Origin: Porphyra umbilicalis
Taxonomy: Eukaryota > Rhodophyta > Bangiophyceae > Bangiales > Bangiaceae
DNA length: 22,439 bases
NCBI GenBank assembly: GCA_002049455.2
Contig: KV919327.1
Span: 1-22,439 of the forward strand
Reading direction: 5' to 3'
Part shown: one piece after another, positions 9,615-19,300 of the stretch
Numbering within the stretch: the first letter of the stretch is position 1
Layout: every line of letters begins with the position of its first letter
Notes under the pieces: model-generated
What the model saw: the letters and a program-made list of their open reading frames with translations, nothing else
What the model was told of the DNA's origin: nothing
The model's database searches: none
Program-made: the position numbers and the translations under genes

Positions 9615-10182
9615 TGGCGGCCATCCTCGCAGCGACCGCCGCGGCGGCCGCCGCCGACGGCGTCGTGACGCGGCTGTCGTGGGGCGGGTCCCCCGCCGCC
9701 GGCTGCCTCGTCGGCATTGCGCCCGCCGCCGCCGCGGCGGTGGCGGCGGAGCGCCTCCGCGCCACGGGGCTCGCCGTTGCCGACGTGGCCGCCGACGAGG
9801 CGCTGCGCGGGGTGCTCGGCGCGGGGGGTGGGGGCTTGCCGCCCGCGCCGGCGGGGACGGCGGCGGCGGTGGCGGCCGCTGCCGCCGCTGCCGCCGCGCC
9901 GCCGTCGCTCGGCGGCGGCGGGCGGGCGGCGGGGCCCCCCCCCCGCGCCTGTGGCGGGTGTGGGTCGGCCCCTCGGGCGTCGGCGGCGCCGTGGCGGCCG
10001 CGTCGGCGGGGGGCGGGGGGGGGGGCTCGTCGGCGTCTCGTACCGGGCGGCGGTGGGGGGGGGGTGGGCGCTCTTTGCGACGGGGGGGGGGGGGGGGGGG
10101 GGGGGGAGCCGGCCCGCTGGGGGGGGGGGGGGTCGAGCTCACCGGCACCCCGGCGGTGCGCGCGTTGTGGGGGCTGCGGTAG
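6828..10182 (+). CDS. BED zinc finger fused to a degenerate threonine dehydratase (IlvA-like)
   Basis: Order: ATG at 6828 (MAHLVGPPDGPSVAG); Ala/Gly/Asp tract to about 7680; BED finger 7790-7941; low complexity to about 8250; then an IlvA-like region. Dehydratase landmarks: LERLPVPGLRVWVRRDG (8410-8458, strand before the PLP-lysine loop), AGLPAVVVLPEAA (8608-8647), WAGADVVRIGAD (8766-8801). First ACT-like repeat about 9505-9830: GCLVGIAP, then GLAVADVAADEALR. Second repeat about 9947-10179: LWRVWVGPSG, GVSYRAAVGGGWALFA, ending TGTPAVRALWGLR, which lines up with the natural IlvA C-terminus. Catalytic features are gone: no lysine codon in any forward frame from 8459 to 8648; PARAA where Gly-Asn-His-Ala is expected; AHGPT where the glycine-rich phosphate loop belongs. 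The reading frame must step -1 about 17 times, always at G or C tracts. Inference: a pseudoenzyme with amino-acid-binding repeats. Two separate proteins cannot be excluded; ATGs at 8078 (MDMDADG) could start the second. Confidence 0.65.
7790..7941 (+). other. BED-type zinc finger domain
   Basis: The segment reads VIATHFTAVSRDTARHRM, then AVCLHCDAVVRG, then NWIQHLKRRHP. The metal ligands are Cys at 7861 and 7870 and His at 7921 and 7936, spaced C-x2-C-x16-H-x4-H as in BED fingers, with the aromatic HFT motif upstream. BED fingers bind DNA and occur in transposases and in host regulators derived from them. A basic tail, GKRARL, follows at about 7978-7995 and could be a nuclear localisation signal. 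Confidence 0.85.
9505..10179 (+). other. Two ACT-like regulatory repeats of threonine dehydratase type
   Basis: In IlvA, two ACT-like repeats follow the catalytic domain and bind isoleucine and valine. Here repeat one has the pattern G-V-V-T-R-L near 9660-9676, C-L-V-G-I-A-P near 9704-9723 and a G-L-A-V-A-D-V-A-A-D-E segment near 9768-9800. Repeat two starts LWRVWVGPSG and contains a Y-R segment, GVSYRAAVGGG, in the position of the IlvA F-H-Y-R motif. Frames within repeat two change at G tracts 10008-10025, 10082-10106 and 10119-10132. The repeats look better kept than the catalytic part. Confidence 0.55.
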
Positions 10183-11153
10183 GGGGGGGGGGGGGTCAGG
10201 GGGGCCCCCGCCTGGCCGGCGGGGGGGGGGGGGGGGTGCGCCGCGCGGCGGCGTTGGAGCGATGTGGATTGTGTGTGTGTTTTTTTTTTTTCAGGCTCCG
10301 CGCGGGGCCGCAACGCAACGGAGCCGTGTCGGTGCCACGCCGCCCGCGGGCACACGGGGCGGCGGTCGGGGCGGCCGGCGCGGCGCGGCGCCCCCACGGC
10401 CGGCGCGGCGCGGCGGTCGCGGCGCCTGGCACGGGGCGCGCGCGCCCCGCGCGCGCGCGCGCCCGCCACCGCCGCCGCCGCCGCGCCTGCCACCCCCGTC
10501 GCCGACCGTGTGTCCGTGGCGGCGGCGGTCGACGCCCCCCCCCCCCCCCCCCCCCCCCCCGACCGGGGCCCGACGCCGACGGCGCGTCGGTGGCGCCGCC
10601 GCAGCCGCGGTGGGAGGGCGGCGGCGGCGGCGCGGGCGCCGCCGCGCCGCCGCGCACGCACGCGCCACGGGGCACGGGGGGAGGGGGGGGGGGGCGCCCG
10701 CCCGCCGCGTCGCGCCGGCGGGGCGGGGGTGGCCGCCCGCGGCGGCGGGGGTGGGCAGACGGGCGGCCGCGCGCGGGGCGGGCGGGGCGGCGCGGGCGCC
10801 CCCGCCGCCGCCGCCGCGCGCGGCGGTCGACGCGGGGGCAGCCGCCGCGCGTGGGGGGGGTGGAAGGGGGGGGGCGACGGCCGCCACGCGGGGCGGGCAG
10901 ACACGAAGAGATGCGGCCGGCCGGCGGTCGGGCGACACCTCGCGGTTTGCAAAAACACAAAAAAAAAGGCAGCGGTGGCGCAGCCGAGGCGCCCACCGCC
11001 CCACCCACACCCCGCCCCGCCCGCCGTCTGCCGCGCCGCGCCGCCCGCAGCGCCGCGGCGCATGCCAGCGGCGGCGGGCGGCCACGCGTGCCCTCCCCCC
11101 CTCCCCCCCCCCCCCCCCCCCCCCCCCCGCCCGCTGGCAGCCCGTCCCCCCCC
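10183..11153. other. Convergent intergenic region, extremely GC-rich
   Basis: The region separates two convergent genes. It holds a T12 tract ending in CAG (10280-10294) on the plus strand, a C26 run at 10535-10560, and an A-rich block at 10951-10967 that reads as T-rich on the minus strand. Each convergent gene is thus followed within about 200 bases by a T-rich element, which may be 3' UTR or terminator sequence. Some plus-strand segments, such as ADRVSVAAAVDAP before the C26 run and PDADGASVAPPQPRWEG after it, look coding-like but give no recognisable protein. Confidence 0.45.
10280..10294 (+). promoter_or_regulatory. T12-CAG, 3' splice-site-like element
   Basis: A (GT)n stretch runs into twelve T residues and then CAG, a textbook polypyrimidine tract and acceptor. 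It lies 98 bases after the stop of the BED gene. No donor with a convincing coding exon could be paired with it, so it may be an intron in the 3' UTR, the start of an unseen exon, or a chance T tract. Confidence 0.35.
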
Positions 11154-12819
11154 TCACGCCCCCCACGTCAGTCTGTAACTCGGCTGCACGCCCCGCCCGT
11201 CAATGGTGATGGCGTCCGCCTCAAACGTCGCCACCGCGTACGCGTTGGCGGGCGCGCCCGCGGGGGTGGCGGCGTCGAGGATGGCCACAAAGTTGACGTG
11301 GTGCACGCCGCTCGGGCGCACCGTGTAGCCGCCCTGTCGTCCGTCCCCCCACACACGCAGCGCGCCGGGCCAAGCCGACCGAGCCAACCGCAAGGGGGGG
11401 GGGGGGGATGGGGGACGTTGAGACGGGGAAAAGCAACCAGGGCGCACGTCAGCAGCCGTGCAACGCCGCCGCGGGGCGCGCCTGCCACGCGGGTCCACGC
11501 CGCACCCCCCGCGCCCGTGGGCGGCGCGACGGCCATCGGGGTGGCCACCCGGAACCTCCACACCCCCCCCCGCCCCCCACGGCACCGCCGCCCCGCACGT
11601 ACCGGGTGGTGGTGGCCACAAAAGTAGGCGCGGACAACGTCCGCGTTGGCGTCGAGCAGCGCGGCCACGGTCGGCGCGTCCCACGCCGGGTGCATCGGCG
11701 TCTGCGTTGCGCGAGCGGCCGACGCGGCGCGCACCACAAACCACGCGCAGGCGGCACGACCACACGGCAACCGCGGGGCACAAGCCACAAACCACCGCGT
11801 CAGTCGGCCGGCGCCACGACCGCTCCCCTCCGCACCGTCACGCAGTCGCGCGAGCAGCGCCGCCCGTCCAGATGGCCGCACCCCCCCGCCCCCCCCACGC
11901 CCTCACTCCCTCCCCCGCCCCCCCCCCCTCCCTGCCGCCACCCCCCCCCCCCCCCCCCCAACGCACCGCCACGGCCTCGTCGAGCGGGTGGTGCCCACAC
12001 ACGACGAGCTGCTCCCCCCCGCGCGCGCGTCGGCACACACGCAGGCGAGCCACGCGCGCTGCGCGGGCCCGACGGCGCCGACCCACACGACCGCGTTGGC
12101 CGCCCCGCCCGCGGCGGCGAGGTGCGCCTCGGCCGCCGCGCGCCGCGCGTCGCCGGGCGGGTACGCCACGCCCACAGCCATGGTGTCGAGGACGACGAGG
12201 CGCCACGGGCGGCCGCCGCCGCCGCCGCCGCCGCCGCCAGTGCCGCCGCCAGTGCCGCCGCCAGTGCCGCCATCCCCCGCATGGGCGACGCCGTTGACGA
12301 CGCCGTCTCCCCCATTGGCCACGCCGTTGCAGGCGGCGTCCCCGCCATTGGCCACGCCGTTGCGGACGCGGCGGCCGCCGCCGACCCCCCCCCCCCCGCG
12401 CCACCCGCCTTGCCGGCCGGCGGCACATACGTGTACCACGCGTCCCCCCGGCGCGCACCCCGGGGCACCCCCGCCGCCGCCAGCAGCGCCTCGCGCCCCG
12501 CAAACAGGCAGTGGTTGCCGACCACGTGCAACACGGGTCCGCCCGTAAAGCGGCCAAACGCCCCCATGACCGCCCCCAAATCCACCCGGTTGGCCGCCAT
12601 GGCGCTCGTCGGCGGCGGCGCCGCGCCCGCCGCGTCGGCCGCCATGGCGCCATCGTCGTGGCAGAGGATGCGGCCGTCAATGAGGTCGCCGAGGTGCAGC
12701 ACCGCGTCGGGGCGGCGGGCGGCACCGGCGGGGGAGGTGAGGTCGTCCATGGCGGCGTGGAGGCGGCACAGAGCATCGCGGTAGTCGCGGAGGGGGGGGG
12801 AGGGGGGGGGGTGCCGCCC

Positions 12820-12862
<43 letters not shown>

Positions 12863-12935
12863 GGAAGCGGGGGTGCGGCACCGACGGCTTGTCCGCGTAC
12901 TGGACGTCGGTGAGGATAGCGACGCGCCACGCCAT
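11154..12935 (-). CDS. ADPRM: ADPRibase-Mn-like metallophosphoesterase, three exons
   Basis: Family members hydrolyse ADP-ribose, CDP-alcohols and related diphosphates using Mn2+. Start MAWRVAILTDVQYAD at 12935. Exons 12935-11967, 11701-11603 and 11333-11154, both introns in phase 0. Motifs in order: TDVQYAD, LHLGDLIDG (GD-x-x-D), VVGNHC, VVCGHHPLDEA, YFCGHHHP joined to GGYTVRPSGVHHVNF. The spliced junction reproduces the family's GH-x-H-x-GGY signature. GNHC replaces the usual GNHE; the metal-ligand Asn and the His remain. A repeat-rich linker of about 70 residues is inserted between VPPAG and RPWRLVVLD. Exon 1 needs three -1 frame steps, at 12792-12811, 12385-12397 and 12014-12020, all G tracts on the coding strand. 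With them the product is about 416 residues, against roughly 340 in vertebrates. It shares a divergent upstream region with the aminopeptidase gene. Confidence 0.88.
11334..11602 (-). other. Intron 2 of the phosphoesterase gene
   Basis: The donor GTACGT follows CACCACCACCCG; the acceptor is cgacag before GGCGGCTACACG. Its removal (269 bases, phase 0) joins CGHHHP to GGYTVRP, restoring the family's conserved metal-binding segment, so both ends are well supported. Confidence 0.92.
11702..11966 (-). other. Intron 1 of the phosphoesterase gene
   Basis: The donor GTGCGT follows GAGGCCGTGGCG; the acceptor is aacgcag before ACGCCGATGCAC. The length is 265 bases, phase 0. The intron contains a run of 19 G (on the coding strand) just after the donor. 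Splicing yields HHPLDEAVA followed by TPMHPAWDAPTVAALL, which matches the helix before GHTH in the family. Confidence 0.88.
12205..12370. repeat. Tandem repeats inside the phosphoesterase coding region
   Basis: A (GCC)n run leads into three copies of a 12-base unit, agtgccgccgcc (about 12238-12272). Then come three imperfect copies of a 33-36 base unit built on cccattggccacgccgttg (about 12279-12365). On the coding strand these give NGVANGGD-type repeats and a Gly/Thr run. They lie in a loop between conserved strands, so the protein may tolerate length change. Confidence 0.8.
12819..12861. repeat. (CGG)n microsatellite encoding poly-Ala
   Basis: About 14 uninterrupted CGG units sit beside G9 and G10 tracts. 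On the phosphoesterase coding strand they give a run of 14 Ala just after the first metal-binding motif. Similar (GCG)n or (GCC)n runs encoding poly-Ala or poly-Gly occur at 6955-6990, 7525-7560 and 8998-9025 in the BED gene, and one near 13875-13895 in the aminopeptidase N-terminus. Confidence 0.9.
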
Positions 12936-15082
<2,147 letters not shown>

Positions 15083-15414
15083 GGCGGCGGCGGCGCGGCG
15101 GGCGGTGGCGAGACGGGGGGTGCGGGGGGGCGGCGTTGCGACGGGGGGGGTGAGCCGCCGCGTGTGGAGCCGGGGTAGTGGGTGGGTGGGCGCCTGGGGG
15201 ACTGGGTACTTGCGTACGCTCGAGGGGTGGGCTTGCTTGCGCGTCGCGTCCTAGACCGGCAGCCCTACCCGCGGTGCCGTCTTGTGTTTCGACATTGGTG
15301 CTTACCAGCGTGGGCGGTGTTGTCGTTTCCTCCCATGGTGCCCCTCGTGCCTGTGTCTGCTAGCCCGTAGGCGAGTTTTGTCGTGCTGCGCCGCTCGCCT
15401 CTCCACAGTTTTGA
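15083..15414. other. 3' flank of the aminopeptidase gene
   Basis: No gene is supported. The first 100 bases are G-rich; the rest is mixed. A short open stretch starting with ATG at 15334 (MVPLVPVSASP) runs to a possible donor, CCGTAGGC, but nothing confirms it. Confidence 0.4.
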
Positions 15415-16122
15415 CAGCGTTCCCGACGCACGGCCCACCCGAGGACGCTGTTCCTTGTGGTGCTCGTCGTGCTGGCAAGTGCCATTGGCCTGCGGTGCCC
15501 GGCCCCGAGCGCCCGCTGGGCGCGCGATCAGCGCCCGTCGGCGAGCCCTTTCGGGAGCCCGTCGGCCAACCCCGTCGGTCACGGCGCCCCCCGGGGTGGG
15601 CTGGGCGCGTCTGCCCGACCCGCCCGTCGGGCGCCACGCCCGCCTCGGCACGCGCGGTCCTCCAAGACGCGCCCGACGCGGGGGTGATCGCGGCTCCCGC
15701 GTCGGTACCGCCACACCCGGTCGTCTCGGGGCGGGCGGCGGCGGGTGTTGGGACGCGCCGCCAGAGGCGGGGGGCGCCCGTGGGGCAGTCGCCGCCGCGG
15801 TCGGCGCCGTGACCCGGTGGGTGGCGGGCGGGGGGGGGGGGGGGGTCCACGCGCCCCGCCACGCGGCTGCCGCCGTGTGCGCGTCGGCACCGCGGGGGTG
15901 CCCCGGCGCAATGCCACGCCGTCCACGCGCGTGACGAGGCGTGCGGGCGGGCGACCAGGGGCCATTGCTCGCGTGTGTGGTGGACAGGTGGCGGCTGCGG
16001 CCGCAGCCGGTTGCCATGGGACCGATGTGCCGTACCCGGTGCCGCGCCCTGCGCTTCCGAGTCGGCTTGCACCCTTGATGGAAGCCGAGCGTGGGACACG
16101 ACGACGTTTGGACGGCTGGTGA
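15415..16122 (+). CDS. Tentative secreted or membrane protein with frame breaks
   Basis: Not recognised. Around 15442-15492 the plus strand encodes RTLFLVVLVVLASAIGLRCP, a stretch like a signal peptide or transmembrane segment, with codons ending mostly in G or C. Downstream, the coding-like frames are AVLQDAPDAGVIAAPASVPP (about 15655-15714), CWDAPPEAGGARGAVAAAVG (about 15750-15809) and finally GCHGTDVPYPVPRPALPSRL to a stop at 16122. The changes between them can each be read as -1 steps at G or C tracts, as in the neighbouring genes. There is no clear start codon; an AG at 15417-15418 could be an acceptor. It would end 218 bases from the stop of the convergent channel gene. It may be non-coding. 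Confidence 0.28.
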
Positions 16123-16339
16123 TGCGCACTGCTTGTGTGGTCTGCATCGCCGGAACTGCTTGCTGCGTGTGTGCCATTTGTGCAGGCGCATCAGCCTAGA
16201 AACAAAAGAGAAAAGCTACGCAGTAGACACGCACTCATCACACGTCCGCGCGCACGCACGCACCTCGCCTGTCAACAGCTGACCAGAAGAGACATCTCCT
16301 TCAACATTCCGCGCCGGTGGAACCGTCGTCCCCGCGCAC
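16123..16339. other. 3' flank between convergent genes
   Basis: This short spacer follows the channel stop codon on the minus strand. It includes an A-rich block (16200-16216, aaacaaaagagaaaagc), T-rich on the minus strand, which could serve in 3'-end formation of the channel transcript. No gene is visible. Confidence 0.4.
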
Positions 16340-19300
16340 CTACCACTGGTTGGGGACGTGCGTGTCCGGGTCCACCAACACGTACACCGCGTCCAGCGGG
16401 GATAGCAGCGTGAACGGCTCGGGGTTGGTGTATACGTACGGCAGACGGTTGCTGCGGGTGCTCGGCTGCTGCTGGTAGTAGATGACATTGCCGGCGGTCG
16501 GGCACACATAGGTGTGCGGGGGCAACTCCCCTGGACCGCCCACCTCGTCGTCGCCGACCTCGTCACCGGCGTAGTCATCCCACTCATCCATCGGCAGCCG
16601 CTCGTCCGCTGCCTCGAGGACGTCGTCAAAGCTACCACCGCGCGGCGCGGCGCCCGAGCTGAGGCCGTTATCCCAATCGAGTTCCGCCTGCATCTCGTCC
16701 ATGTGCTGGTCCAGGGACCACGAGCCAGCCGCGCCCCGCCGGTGTCGCCGGCTGCACGCCCCGACGCTGGCGAGGCGGTGCGCTGCCGCCGCTTCACCGG
16801 CCGACAATAGCGGGTCCGTCTCTCTGGTCGCGGCAGCGGCAGCATCGGCACGGAGAGTCGGCGAGAGCGTCGCCCAGCTGCTACGGCGGCTGTGGCCGAG
16901 GCCCACGCTGTCACCAACGCTAAAGCTCCCGCTCCCACTCCCGCCGCGCAAGCTCCCATTGCTGCTGCAGTGCTCCATTACAGAACCGACAGGGCCGTGC
17001 CAACTGACGCGCACCCGAAAGACAGCGTCGCCGGCCCGGTAGAGACCAATCGGCAGCGCACCGAGCGGCAACAGTGCTTGATACAGGTCCCGGTACACGC
17101 GGTGCAGCGGGCGGCCGCCGCCGCCGACGCCGCTAGCGTTGCTGCCATCATCGGTGGCCTCCCAGTCCGACTCGTCGCCCGGCCACAGCCAGGAGCGCGG
17201 AATCGGGAGCGCACGCACCCAACAGCGCGTCGACCGCGCACGCGTGCCGACGCCGACGCCAAAGACAGTGCGGACGGCCGCCATTAGGCCAGGCGTCTGA
17301 AACTCCCGAACCGCCAGCGCCAGCAGCGCCGACGACAAGAGCACTTCACCCGACGCGTAGCGCTGACGCTGCTGCGTCTCGGCGTGCGCCGACACTGTGA
17401 GGGGGTCGTCGCCGAGGACCATCGACCCGCCGGCGTAGCCGCCGCCACCGGGACCGCCGCTGTACGGCGGACCGAGGCTGTCAAAGCGGAGGTTGCGCTG
17501 GGAGCCGCCCCAGGTCGAAGACGCCCCCCCGTACAGGGCACTGTTGAAGAGGCTGGCAGACGAGAGGCCCCCCGCCAGGTTCCGGTACGCCTCGGAGTCA
17601 CTGGCTCCCCCGGGCGCCGGAGTACGTGACGCATAAGCGTAGCCACCCCCACCCCCGAACGGGCCGGGCGAAGACGGGACGCCTGCGGATGTGCTCATAC
17701 CGGGCACGCTATACCCGCTGTACGTGCGGGGTAGGCCAAGGAAGGATGCCGCCGGGGAGGGCATCCCCGATGGCAGGCGCACCCACGACGCCACGGCCGG
17801 CGTGCGGGTCATCATGGCGGGCTCCGTATGCACGCCGAGCGTCGTGCCTTGGCGACGGGGGTTGGCCGGTGCCCGCAGCAACGCCATAGATGCCTCCGCG
17901 TCCAGCATGCAACACACAAACACCGAGCTGTTGGTCGTCAGCAGGTGGTCGAGCGTCATGACAGTGAAGAGCGCACGGCTGTCCGACGTGTGCTGCCGCG
18001 GCCGCGACTCGCACGCAAGAATGAGGATGGCCTTGGCCGAGCCGTACTGCGCCCGCCGGAGCGTCGGGATGGCCAACGAGTTGCCGCGCACGAGGAAGAG
18101 CGGGGACTTGTCAAACTTACGGAGGTTGGCCTCGTCGGCGGCCGTAAACGCGGCGCTAACCGCGACCACGGGCGTGCGCGGCGCCCGCCCGCCATCGCGG
18201 GGCTGCCAGATGCGCTCGAGGAAGACACGCAGGTTGCCGACGGCCATGGAACCGAGCAAACACACGACGATGTGGGAGCGCAGCCGAACGGGCAGCGGCC
18301 GCGCGCCGTACAAGATGAGGTTGCGCCCGCCGGCAGCGGCAAACGCCGCTGCCGATAGCACTGCCTTGGAGGATCCGCGACGGGCGCCGCCGGTGCTCGG
18401 CCAGCCGCCTGCGCTCGACGCAAACGAAGAGCGCGAGAGGCGGCGAGTCGCCGTCCGCCGCTCTCTGCCATGGCTCGCGCGGCGCTCCGCGCCGTCAGGC
18501 TCAGTCGGAAAGTCGGGCGCGTCGTGGCTGCCCATGGAGCGTGTACGAGAGTCATGCCTGCTGGTCGACCGGTCGACGAATGGGGGACTGCCGCTCGCAG
18601 GCGAATTGCCATCCTGCCCCTCCTTGGCATCCACGGGGCGAGCCACAGGGCCCGCCGCAGCCACTGCAGCGTGGCCCGCGCCAAAGGCGGCCGTCGAGGC
18701 GGCACTGCCGACCACCTCTAGGGTGTCATCACTGCCAGCAGACTGGCTATCGGGGCGGCGCTTCCACTGGGAGGGGCCTTGCCAACGCTCCTCCCGCAGC
18801 CGTGAAAGTTCCTCCTTGTCCATACTCACACTGCCGCTGCGGATGGCGAGTTGTGACGGTAGAGGCAATGACAGCTCCAGCGCCGGTGCGGTGGGCGCAG
18901 GCGGTGTCGGCACTTGCAAGTCTAGCGCGCGGACGGGCGCGACGGGCACCAACGGTAACGCCAATGGCACAGGCAACGACGACGATGCGGCTAGCGCCAC
19001 AGAGGCCAAAGGCGGCTCGGCTGCCGACGTGGCAGCGGATCGCCCCAGCGTGGGCACTTGCACGTCGGTGTCAGCCAGCGGTGGTGGCGGCAACGCCGCC
19101 ACCGCTGGGCTCGGCGTGGAGGCAGACGACTTTGTGCTGCTGTTGCTGCTCATCGGCCCGCTGTTCTCCTCCAGCCGCGCGACATCTGCTCCGCTGTGGC
19201 TGCTACCGCCACTGTTTCGCCGTAGCAGCCCGGAGTCGCCGTGTCGGACCGCTGCGGCCGCCGCGTGGGGTAGGGCCGACAAAGCGCGCGGCAGCGATAC

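Noticed and set aside
7309..9765. An 818-residue minus-strand Pro/Ala/Arg-rich open frame
   Set aside because: Antisense shadow of the BED/IlvA-like gene; no recognisable domain, and the plus strand carries clear motifs.
10295..10950. Possible extra exon after the T12-CAG element
   Set aside because: Some coding-like codons exist, but no frame gives a continuous recognisable protein and no donor could be paired.
7958..11209. A 1083-residue plus-strand open frame
   Set aside because: Parts of it are real (the IlvA-like segments around 8690-9160 and 9270-9930), but as a whole it mixes coding and non-coding frames and runs past the natural IlvA-like end at 10182.
12205..12370. CRISPR-like array of short repeats
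   Set aside because: The repeats are contiguous, imperfect and encode the phosphoesterase linker; there are no spacers, and the genome is eukaryotic.
15265..16191. A 308-residue minus-strand open frame between the aminopeptidase and channel genes
   Set aside because: Composition is Arg/Pro/His/Thr-rich with no hydrophobic core or motif; the plus strand looks more coding-like, and both may be non-coding.
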